A DNA stretch of 54,231 bases, from assembly GCF_018069865.1 (NCBI RefSeq), contig NZ_JAGQDG010000011.1, positions 1-54,231 of the forward strand. Reading direction: 5' to 3'. The stretch comes from Ideonella paludis (GTDB taxonomy: Bacteria; Pseudomonadota; Gammaproteobacteria; Burkholderiales; Burkholderiaceae_C). The notes under the pieces are model-generated. The model was not told the DNA's origin, made no database searches, and saw only the letters and a program-made list of their open reading frames with translations. Of this stretch, positions 42,997-51,086 are shown piece by piece (the stretch's first letter is position 1; each line of letters begins with the position of its first letter). The position numbers and the translations under genes are program-made.

Positions 42997-45030
42997 ATGG
43001 ATGTCTGGGACGGCTTGCTGGTGGTCTCTGCCTTCATGGCGGGTGTGACGGTGGTGCGTGGCCTGCAACAGAAGCGCCAAGGCACGGTGGCCTTGCTGCC
43101 TGCCACCCCCATGGAGCAGGTGGCCAGACCCGCCAACCAGATTGCGGTGATGAGCATGGCCGAGCTGGTGGACACAACCCGAACCGAGCGCCTGCTGCGT
43201 AGCTTGGAGCAGCGCACACGGTTCTCAAGGGCGATGTTCAATCGAGATTGCGGTTGCGTGCTGGAGGCATTGGCGGACTATGTGCAGATGCTGCCCGCCT
43301 CAGAGTGCCATCACCATGCCCAGCCGGGCGGACTGTGGACGCACTTGCTGGAAGTCGCCGATGCGGCCTTGACCTTTCGGGGTGGGATTGAGATGCCCCA
43401 AGGTGCCACCACCGAAGAGAGAAAACGCTTAGAGCACCGCTGGACTTACGCAGTGTTCTGCGCCGCGCTCTTGCATGACATTGGCAAGCCCGTCACCGAC
43501 TTGCGCGTCACCCTCTATGCGCATGACCCCCGCGCCGGGCGGCGCTGGGCGCCCCTGGCCGGGCCTATGCGCACCCACGGTGCCAGCCACTACAGCGTGG
43601 AGTTTGTGGAAGCGGCTGAGCGGGACTACCAAGCCCACCAGAAGCTGGCCGCCATGCTGCTGCACCAGTTTGTGCCGGCGCGTCTGGTGCGCTGGCTCAG
43701 TGAAGAAGGCGATGTGCTGAACCAGCTCTTGACCTACCTGAGTGCGGAGGCGGCCGACGGGCCACTGAGCGAGATCATCAAGCAGGCAGACAGCGATTCG
43801 GTGAGCCGCAACCTCATGCACGGCCCCCGCACCCGCTTTGCCAGTGCGCGCACCACCCCGCTGATCGAGCGGCTGATGCAGGCCTTGCGGCGCATGCTGC
43901 AAGACGGTGGCGTGTTGCCCCTGAACCGGCCCGGTGCGGCAGGCTGGGTGTTTGACGGCAGCGTGTGGTTTGTGTGTGCGCGCCTGGCCGACGAAGTGCG
44001 GGCCTATCTGCAACAGCATGAGAGCGGCCAAGGCCTGCCGGGCAAAGACAAGAACGACCGGCTGTTTGACACCTGGCAAGAGAGCGGCGCCTGCCTGCCC
44101 GCGCCCGATGGCGGCGCGGTGTGGCGCGTGTGGGTGCAGTGCGAATCCTGGCGCTCACCCGATGCTTTGACGGTGCTGCGCTTTCCGCTAGAGAAGCTCT
44201 ACCCGAGCCCTGCGGATTACCCCGCGCCGCTGCGCGGCCGCATCAGCACAGAGCCGCTGGGCGAAGACGCCGTCAGCCCACCTGCAGAGCCCAAGGCCCC
44301 AGTGGCACCACCCTCCCCCTTGCCGCCCTGGCAAGAGACAGAGGACAGCCCTGCCCTGCCGCCCGCAGCCGAGCCCGCCCCTACACCCGAGGAGGAACCC
44401 ATGCCCCAGATTGACCATGCCCTGCAGACCGCATCAGCCCAAGATGCCGATGACGGCCTGCTGCGCCCCCACGAGGCCGCATGCCTGGACCCTGACCCCC
44501 AACCCAGCACCCATAAGCCCGCCATGGCCACCACGCTGGGCAGCCCGCTGCGCCCGCACCAGCCCAGTGGCCCCAAGCCGGCCAAGGCGCCCACAGCGGC
44601 CGCAGAGGCCTTCATGGCCTGGGTGGCCGACGCAGTGGGCTCTGGCGCGCTGAAGTACAACGAGGACGGGGCATTGGTTCACTTTGCGGCCGAGGGCTGC
44701 TTGCTGTTGTCGCCCGAGATCTTCAAGCGCTTCATCGACGCCCGCCGCGATGATGAAAGCGGCCCCGTCCACTCCCTGCGGCAAAGCCATGGGGACAAGG
44801 CCTATGCCCGGCTGCAAAACGAGTTGGCCAAGTCGGGCTGGACTCGGCGCAATGGCGACGAGAACCTGCACTACTACGCCTTCACCAAGACGGATGGCTC
44901 GCTGTCTCGGGTGGTGAGCTGCTACCTGCTGCCTCAGCCTCAACTCTTCTGGAACCCCGTGCCCAGGGTGAATGAGCGCATCCGGGCGGTGACACGTGCC
45001 AAGAAGGCTAAGCCTGCACCGGCAGCGTGA
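42997..45030 (+). CDS. MobH-family conjugative relaxase (TraI_2/PFL_4751-like)
   Basis: A 677-residue relaxase of the HD-hydrolase (MobH) type used by integrative conjugative elements. The N-terminal metal site is in SECHHHAQPGGLWTHLLEVA (about 103-122) and ALLHDIGKPV (about 160). The central 430-530 stretch is Pro/Ala-rich and disordered. The C-terminal TraI_2_C domain begins near AFMAWVADAVGSGALKYNED and ends with LLPQPQLFWNP. It nicks oriT and pilots the strand. An N-terminal hydrophobic helix (LLVVSAFMAGVTVV) is present. It is followed after seven bases by traD. Confidence 0.88.
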   Translation: MDVWDGLLVVSAFMAGVTVVRGLQQKRQGTVALLPATPMEQVARPANQIAVMSMAELVDTTRTERLLRSLEQRTRFSRAMFNRDCGCVLEALADYVQMLPASECHHHAQPGGLWTHLLEVADAALTFRGGIEMPQGATTEERKRLEHRWTYAVFCAALLHDIGKPVTDLRVTLYAHDPRAGRRWAPLAGPMRTHGASHYSVEFVEAAERDYQAHQKLAAMLLHQFVPARLVRWLSEEGDVLNQLLTYLSAEAADGPLSEIIKQADSDSVSRNLMHGPRTRFASARTTPLIERLMQALRRMLQDGGVLPLNRPGAAGWVFDGSVWFVCARLADEVRAYLQQHESGQGLPGKDKNDRLFDTWQESGACLPAPDGGAVWRVWVQCESWRSPDALTVLRFPLEKLYPSPADYPAPLRGRISTEPLGEDAVSPPAEPKAPVAPPSPLPPWQETEDSPALPPAAEPAPTPEEEPMPQIDHALQTASAQDADDGLLRPHEAACLDPDPQPSTHKPAMATTLGSPLRPHQPSGPKPAKAPTAAAEAFMAWVADAVGSGALKYNEDGALVHFAAEGCLLLSPEIFKRFIDARRDDESGPVHSLRQSHGDKAYARLQNELAKSGWTRRNGDENLHYYAFTKTDGSLSRVVSCYLLPQPQLFWNPVPRVNERIRAVTRAKKAKPAPAA

Positions 45031-45037
45031 GTGAGCC

Positions 45038-47104
45038 ATGGCCGACAGCCTGAACAACGTCTATCGCTGGCCGCATGAGTTGGCCTCGGTGCTGGCCTGC
45101 GGCGTGGGGGCTGGCCTGCTGCTGATCCAAGCACCCATGTTCTTGCTGAGTCCCGCTCAGGGCCAAGTGGCGGCCTTGGCCCTGTGTGGCCTGGCCGCGC
45201 GGCGTTGGCACCAGGCGCAGCGCATCCTGCGCTATCGCCGGGCTGTGCGGCGCAGCAAGCCCTATGCACTGCTGCCGCACGAACTGCCCAGCTCGCCCCA
45301 AGCCGTGTTCTTGGGCAAGGGCTTTGAGTGGACAGCCGAACACACCCAACGCATGGTCTTGCTGGCCCAGCCGGAGAACGACCACCTGCGCCGCCCTTCG
45401 GCCCTGTACCAATGGGCTCGCAGACGCGAGCGCGAGGCCAACTGCCCCGCCTGGCTGCAGCGGTTGATTGGCTGGCCCCACTCCTTGAACCCGCTGCTGG
45501 CCATGCCCCCAGTGGGTGGCATGCCCGCCCTGCACGGCATGTCGATTGACGAGCAAGACGTGTGGACGCCCCTGGCCGAGCTGAACAACCACATGATGGT
45601 CTATGGCACCACCCGCGTGGGCAAGACGCGGCTAGCTCAAATCTTGATCGAGCAAGACATTCAACGCGGAGATGTGGTGATCGTCTTCGACCCCAAGGGC
45701 GATGTCGAGCTGCTGCTGGGCATGTACTCGGCAGCGCTGCGGGCTGGGCGGGAGGATGACTTCATGCTGTTCCACCTGGGCTTCCCCGAGGTCTCGGCCC
45801 GCTACAACCCGATTGGCAACTTTGAGCAAATCACCGAGGTGGCCACACGGGCCACAGGCCCCCTGCCCGACCAGGGTCAGTCTGCCGCCTTCAAGGCCTT
45901 TGCCTGGCGCTATGTGAACGTGATCGCCCGCGCCATGAGCGCGGTGGGCGAGCGGCCGGACTTCAGAAAAGTCTATGAGTACGGCGTGTCGGTGGACAAG
46001 CTGGGGGGCAAGTACCTGACCCAGTGGCTAGAGCGCCATGCGCCCGACTGGCACAGCCAGTTTGACCCCACTCCCACCAGAGAGCACAAGGAGCTGATCA
46101 CCCGGGCCGAGAAAAACGGACGCGACATTGAGGTGCTGATGATGATGGCCTTCTTCAAGCAGCAGGCCTACCAAGACCCGATTGCCGACGCCCTGGCCTC
46201 CATCTTGGCCAACGACCGCACCTACTTTGAGAAGCTGGTCAACTCGCTCTACCCCTTGCTGGAAAAGCTCACCAGCGGAGGCCTGGCGGACCTGATCTCC
46301 CCGCAGTACGACAGCACCACCGACCCCCGCCCTATCCTGGACTGGCTCTCGGTCATCAACCGGGGTGGCATCGTCTACTGCGGCTTTGACGCCCTGACCA
46401 TCCGCGACGCGGCCGAGGCCGTCAGCGCCTCCATGCTGGCCGACCTGACCAGCACGTTTGGGCGCATCTACAAACATGGCTCAGGCTACGGCATGCCCAA
46501 CCCAGAGCCCTTGCGGCGCGTGCGCCTGCATGCGGACGAGCTGAACGAGTTGATTGGCCCGGAGTTTGTGCAGGCCGCCAACAAGGGCGGCGGTGCAGGT
46601 TTGTTCATCACCGGCTACAGCCAGACGGCGCAAGACATTGAGGTCAAGGTGGGCACGCCGGCGGCGGCAGAGCAGTTGGGCGGCAACCTCAACTCGCTCA
46701 TCATGCTGCGGGTGGTGAATGCCGACACCGCCGCCAAGCTGACCGACCGGCTGGAAGAAGTGCGCGTGGCCACGCGCCTAGTGGCCAGCGGCGTGGCCGA
46801 CACCAATGACCCGGACCGGGTGGAAGACTTCTCTTCACGCAATGAAGACCGGATCAGCATGGAGAAAGTGCCCATGCTGGACCCGGCCTGGCTGATGAAG
46901 CTGCCCAAAGGCCAAGCCTTTGCGCTGCTGGAGGGTGGGCGCTTGATGAAGATCCGAATCCCCCTGCCCTTGCCGCATGTGGACGCCCGCACCCCTGCCA
47001 ATTGGCAAGCCATGCTGGAACACATGCGCATCCAACATGCCCAGCACACAGACCGCAACCCCGAGCAAGGCCTGACAGTGGAAGGCGCTGGCAGTGGCTA
47101 CTGA
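45038..47104 (+). CDS. traD: Type IV coupling protein TraD (ICE type)
   Basis: A 688-residue VirD4/TraD-like ATPase that hands the relaxosome to the mating channel. N-terminal membrane helices (ELASVLACGVGAGLLLIQAP; about 10-60) are followed by Walker A VYGTTRVGKTRLA (about 188-200), VIVFDPKGDVELL and the Walker B region RLHADELNELIG (about 500). Size and order match the SXT/TOL-subfamily TraD of ICEs. Its last ten bases overlap the next gene. Confidence 0.9.
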   Translation: MADSLNNVYRWPHELASVLACGVGAGLLLIQAPMFLLSPAQGQVAALALCGLAARRWHQAQRILRYRRAVRRSKPYALLPHELPSSPQAVFLGKGFEWTAEHTQRMVLLAQPENDHLRRPSALYQWARRREREANCPAWLQRLIGWPHSLNPLLAMPPVGGMPALHGMSIDEQDVWTPLAELNNHMMVYGTTRVGKTRLAQILIEQDIQRGDVVIVFDPKGDVELLLGMYSAALRAGREDDFMLFHLGFPEVSARYNPIGNFEQITEVATRATGPLPDQGQSAAFKAFAWRYVNVIARAMSAVGERPDFRKVYEYGVSVDKLGGKYLTQWLERHAPDWHSQFDPTPTREHKELITRAEKNGRDIEVLMMMAFFKQQAYQDPIADALASILANDRTYFEKLVNSLYPLLEKLTSGGLADLISPQYDSTTDPRPILDWLSVINRGGIVYCGFDALTIRDAAEAVSASMLADLTSTFGRIYKHGSGYGMPNPEPLRRVRLHADELNELIGPEFVQAANKGGGAGLFITGYSQTAQDIEVKVGTPAAAEQLGGNLNSLIMLRVVNADTAAKLTDRLEEVRVATRLVASGVADTNDPDRVEDFSSRNEDRISMEKVPMLDPAWLMKLPKGQAFALLEGGRLMKIRIPLPLPHVDARTPANWQAMLEHMRIQHAQHTDRNPEQGLTVEGAGSGY

Positions 47105-47846
47105 CCAAAGCAGCATCGGCCGCAGCGTCTTGCTGCGCCAGTTCCTCTGGCCTTTCATCACCGGCTTCTGGGTGGTCTTTGTAGGGGTGTGCATCTGGGG
47201 CGGTGGTGCCCTGGCCCAACTGGCCTGGGCCGAGCAGCGCGCACCTGACGACCCCTTGGCCTACCAAATCCAACAACTGCAACTTGAGCTGGATGCCCTG
47301 GCCACCCTTACCCCCGTCATCCTGCAGCCCAGCGAGTTGGCTCAGGCCATCGGCGACGCCGTCTACAACACCGCCGTCTGGGCCGCCACCGGCACCTTGC
47401 GCACGCTGATGAACATCCCCGGCCTGTGGCGCGAGAACGCGGCTAACGACTTCATCCGCCACCACCCAGACCCTGGGGGCACCTATGCGCAAAAGATGTT
47501 CCAAGACACTGGCCACTCATGGCAGCGCCTGGTGGTGGCCAACTACACCCTGGCCACACGCACTGCCATGTTCCTGGCCATGCTGCCCCTGCTGGCCCTC
47601 ACAACAGCCATCGGCCTGACCGATGGCCTCATGGCCCGCGCCCGCCGCCGCGCCAACGCAGGGCGCGAGTCCGCCAGCCTCTACCACCGCGCCAAGCTGG
47701 GAAGCACGGGGCTGCTGATCACCAGCTACTTGGCTTGCTTGGCTGTGCCATCGCTGACGCAGCCTGTGTGGGTGCTGGTGCCCGTGGCTGTTGGCGTGGG
47801 TGGGCTGGTGAGGGTGCAGGGGGGGTACTTTAAGAAGTACCTTTAG
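47094..47846 (+). CDS. ICE membrane protein, PFL_4697 family
   Basis: A 250-residue membrane protein with helices near the N-terminus (FLWPFITGFWVVFVGVCIWG), the middle (AMFLAMLPLLALTTAIGLTD) and the C-terminus (SYLACLAVPSLTQPVWVLVP), as in the integrating conjugative element membrane proteins that follow TraD (TIGR03747 type). The GTG start at 47094 overlaps traD. The next ICE genes expected in this order are absent; a CRISPR array begins 138 bases downstream. Confidence 0.85.
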   Translation: MATDQSSIGRSVLLRQFLWPFITGFWVVFVGVCIWGGGALAQLAWAEQRAPDDPLAYQIQQLQLELDALATLTPVILQPSELAQAIGDAVYNTAVWAATGTLRTLMNIPGLWRENAANDFIRHHPDPGGTYAQKMFQDTGHSWQRLVVANYTLATRTAMFLAMLPLLALTTAIGLTDGLMARARRRANAGRESASLYHRAKLGSTGLLITSYLACLAVPSLTQPVWVLVPVAVGVGGLVRVQGGYFKKYL

Positions 47847-47984
47847 GTTGACACCGGCACTTAAGGCAACTCCGTAAGCCCTGCCATCGGCAAATGCCGT
47901 GGGGGCAAGTAGAGGTCAGGATGGCATTCTCAAAGACAACTTTGCGATCTTGAACCTATCGCAGATTGTGATTTGCAGCCTTCC

Positions 47985-48849
47985 TTTCGAAGCTGCCTGT
48001 GCGGCAGTGAAGTTCACCTATCCAGAGGATCAACAAGCCAAGTGTTTCTGAGCTGCCTGTGCGGCAGTGAAGAGCGTCAGGCGCATAGGGGTCGATGGGC
48101 GCGATTTCTGAGCTGCCTGTGCGGCAGTGAAGTGGCTGGTGGATGACGGTGTGGCGCGCAGTGTTTTCTGAGCTGCCTGTGCGGCAGTGAAGGAGTGCCT
48201 CCGCCACTTCCGGCACTGGTTCAATTTCTGAGCTGCCTGTGCGGCAGTGAAGAGTGCTAGGTGCTGAAGCCTGACGATTAGCTTTTTCTGAGCTGCCTGT
48301 GCGGCAGTGAAGAGGCGCAAAGACTGCCGCTCCCATAAGTGCTATTTCTGAGCTGCCTGTGCGGCAGTGAAGCCCAATACAGGCGGAAACTTGCCCCACT
48401 GATACTTCTGAGCTGCCTGTGCGGCAGTGAAATCGTTCTTCATGGGCAGGCCAAAGGTGCTGGATTTCTGAGCTGCCTGTGCGGCAGTGAAGACGAGTAG
48501 GCCCCCACCAGGCGCGAACCTTGAGTTTCTGAGCTGCCTGTGCGGCAGTGAAGGTAGACGTTGCCGGGCAGCAGTGGCTGCAGCATTTCTGAGCTGCCTG
48601 TGCGGCAGTGAAGTTCGGCATGCCAGCGAACAGCACTACCTCATATTTCTGAGCTGCCTGTGCGGCAGTGAAGATCCATCCTTGAGTAATACAGCGAGCG
48701 GGTTTTTTCTGAGCTGCCTGTGCGGCAGTGAAGTGTGCTTTGATCTGCGGAGGGGGGAAGTCAAATTTCTGAGCTGCCTGTGCGGCAGTGAAGCATCGCA
48801 CCCGAGGCCCCAGCACACACCCACTTTTCTGAGCTGCCTGTGCGGCAGT
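47985..48849 (-). CRISPR. Type I-F CRISPR array, leader-distal part
   Basis: Fifteen 28-bp repeats, the last cut at 48849 by an IS, with 32-base spacers (one of 33). On the minus strand the repeat has the Cas6f hairpin core CTGCCGCACAGGCAG and ends CTCAGAAA, matching the I-F type repeat (consensus ends CTAAGAAA). Repeat starts run every 60 bases from 47985 to 48465, then from 48526. The first repeat (47985) is degenerate (GA for TG at positions 5-6 of the plus-strand form) and the one at 48405 has altered first and last bases. A degenerate terminal repeat marks the leader-distal end, so transcription is leftward. Confidence 0.97.
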
Positions 48850-48912
48850 TGTCAAGCGACATCGAGAACTGACCCCCTGACGACATTCAGAATTGACCCC
48901 CTGGGTTGATGA

Positions 48913-49719
48913 TTAGGTTGCCGCGGCAATTGTGGTGGTGTCTCGCACCAGACCGGACTTGCGTTTGGCCTTGAGTCGGTAGCTGTCGCCGCGGATCGTG
49001 ACGACGTGGCTGTGGTGCAGCAGGCGGTCCAGGATGGCGGTGGCGACCACCGCATCGCCGAAGACGCCGCCCCACTCAGCGACAGATCGGTTGCTCGTCA
49101 CCAGCGTGGCGCCGCGCTCATAGCGACGGCTCACGAGCTGGAAGAACAGGTGCGCCGCGTTGGCCTCGAAGGGCAGGTAGCCCAGCTCGTCGATGACCAG
49201 CAGCTTGGGCTTGGCCAGGTGCGTCAGCCTCTCCTCGAGACGCCCTTCAGTGTGGGCCCGCACAAGCTGCGTCACGATGCTGGTCGCTGAGGCGAACAGC
49301 GTTGAGTAGCCGCGCAGGATGGCTTCGCGCCCGAGCGCGACTGCCAGGTGCGTCTTGCCCACGCCCGGCGGCCCCAGCAGCAGAACGGTGTCGCCGTTAG
49401 CCACCCAGCGTGAGGTCGCCAGCTCGCGCACCAGCTTCGGGTCGATGGAGGGCTGGGCCTCGAACTCGAAGCCCTCCAGTGTGCGCACGCAGGGGAACTT
49501 GGCGATGGACATGCCCATCTGGATGCGGCGCTCGTCCTTGCGGGCCACCTCGGCAGCGCACAGCAGGTGCAGCACCTCGCGCAGCGTCATGTCCGCACGC
49601 GCGGCCTGCTCCAGCAGCGTGTCGAGCTGGTCGCGAATCGCGGTCAGCTTCAGCCGCGTAAGCATGGCGTCGAGCTCGTCCTCTGGCATGGCTTGCTCGG
49701 TCTTCTTGACGCGGGCCAT
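48913..49719 (-). CDS. istB: IS21 helper ATPase IstB
   Basis: A 268-residue AAA+ ATPase: Walker A LLLGPPGVGKTHLA (about residue 113), Walker B LLVIDELGYLPFE, and GATLVTSNRS (sensor I). The ATG at 49719 overlaps the istA stop (TGATG). It assists target choice for IstA. Confidence 0.94.
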   Translation of the reverse strand: MARVKKTEQAMPEDELDAMLTRLKLTAIRDQLDTLLEQAARADMTLREVLHLLCAAEVARKDERRIQMGMSIAKFPCVRTLEGFEFEAQPSIDPKLVRELATSRWVANGDTVLLLGPPGVGKTHLAVALGREAILRGYSTLFASATSIVTQLVRAHTEGRLEERLTHLAKPKLLVIDELGYLPFEANAAHLFFQLVSRRYERGATLVTSNRSVAEWGGVFGDAVVATAILDRLLHHSHVVTIRGDSYRLKAKRKSGLVRDTTTIAAAT

Positions 49720-51014
49720 CACCAGCCTCCCCCGACCAGCGCCTCGTACTCGACGAGGTCGCGTTGCAGCTCGGCCGGTGGTGCAGCGGGCGGTACCAGC
49801 CGGGTCGAGCCGACGAACTGGCTGCCCACAATGCCGGCCAGGTGTCCGCGCTCGATGACGCTGCTGCGACGCAAGGAGCTCTGGGCGTGACGGGCCACTT
49901 CCTGGCCAGCGTACAGCACCTGCACCTCGCGGTCGGCCACGACGACGCTGACCTGCTCGCCGATGAGCTTCCAGGGCACGGAGTAGCGGTTGGTGTCGAG
50001 TTCGATGCAGGCGTCGGTGTGCACGCGGCGCACGAGCTCGCGCACCTGCAAGAACGGAGCCTTGGACGGCAGCGGGCGCAGCGCCGGGCGCTCATCGCGC
50101 TCGAACCGCTCGATGGGCGGCTCACCGGTCGTGCCGTGCACGCGCACATCGGCCACCTCGCGCATCCAGCGGTCCAGGTGGGCCTGCAGCGCGTCCAGGC
50201 TGGGGAAGGTGTGCCCGGCGATGGCATTGCGCTTGACGTAGCCGACCCCACGCTCGTCCTTACCCTTGGTCTGGGCCCGGTACGGTGCGCAGGCCCGAGG
50301 CGTCACGCCCCAGTAGCGGCAGAACGAGCGGAAGCGATCGTTGAGCTTGACCTCGCGAGTCTGGCGGTTGTGCTGCTCGACGAGGGCGCGGGCGTTGTCG
50401 ATGAGCACCTCGTGCGTCACACCACCGAAGTGCCGGAATGCGCCTTCCAGGCCGAGCAGCCAGGCCGACTGACGTTCATGCAGGCTCAGCAGCACGTAGG
50501 TGCGTCGGCTGTAGCCCAGCGTCGCGACGAACAAGAAGACGCGCGTGAGCTCCTCGCCAACCTGCACGTGCGTGCTGCCGAAGTCCACCTGCAGCTGCAG
50601 CCCTGGCGCTGTCTCAAAGCGCACATGGGCGACTGCCTGAGCCCGCAGTCCCACCCGCATCGGCGCCACGGCGCGCTGCACGGTGCGCAGGCTCACGGCG
50701 ATACCGAACTCACGCTGCAACTCCTGGCGCACCACGTCGGCGTTGCCCTTGTGCTGGCGCAGGCGCTGCTCCAGCCACGTCAGATGCGGCGCCAATGCGC
50801 TGGCCCGACCTGACACGTCCATCGGCTTCCAGCCTCCGCTGCGCAGGTACTCCCGTACCGTGTTGCGGCTGCAGCCTAGTTCCTTGCTGATGCGCTTCGC
50901 TCCCCATCCTTGCGCCTTTAGCGCCAGCATCCTCTGCACCTCCTGTGGCGCCAACATCGTCTGTCTTCCTCCAACGTCCATGACGCCGGAAGGATCGGTC
51001 ACAACGTCCGTCAT
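49719..51014 (-). CDS. istA: IS21 transposase IstA
   Basis: A 431-residue DDE transposase. N-terminal HTH (MLALKAQGWGAKRISKELGC), catalytic core with the first Asp in LQLQVDFGSTHVQVGEEL, second Asp in HEVLIDNARALV and Glu in GKDERGVGYVKR. A strong ribosome site AGAAGGAGGT lies upstream of the ATG at 51014. Degraded partial copies of its 5' end occur at 22404-22783 and 24553-24690. Confidence 0.94.
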   Translation of the reverse strand: MTDVVTDPSGVMDVGGRQTMLAPQEVQRMLALKAQGWGAKRISKELGCSRNTVREYLRSGGWKPMDVSGRASALAPHLTWLEQRLRQHKGNADVVRQELQREFGIAVSLRTVQRAVAPMRVGLRAQAVAHVRFETAPGLQLQVDFGSTHVQVGEELTRVFLFVATLGYSRRTYVLLSLHERQSAWLLGLEGAFRHFGGVTHEVLIDNARALVEQHNRQTREVKLNDRFRSFCRYWGVTPRACAPYRAQTKGKDERGVGYVKRNAIAGHTFPSLDALQAHLDRWMREVADVRVHGTTGEPPIERFERDERPALRPLPSKAPFLQVRELVRRVHTDACIELDTNRYSVPWKLIGEQVSVVVADREVQVLYAGQEVARHAQSSLRRSSVIERGHLAGIVGSQFVGSTRLVPPAAPPAELQRDLVEYEALVGGGW

Positions 51015-51086
51015 GCGGACCTCCTTCTAGTGAAGGGGGTCAGTTCTGGATGTCGTCAGGGGGGCAGTATTGGATGTCGCCTGACA

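Larger units (their letters stand above)
48850..51086. mobile_element. Complete IS21-family element inside a CRISPR repeat
   Basis: A 2237-bp element with terminal TGTCAAGCGAC... at 48850 and ...GTCGCCTGACA ending at 51086 (inverted repeats with one mismatch in eleven). Each end carries tandem internal copies of a GACATCCAGAACTGACCCCC-like block, a known trait of IS21. It is flanked by the 5-bp target duplication GCAGT (48845-48849 and 51087-51091). It encodes istA and istB on the minus strand. Both frames are intact, so it is probably active and recent. Confidence 0.93.
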
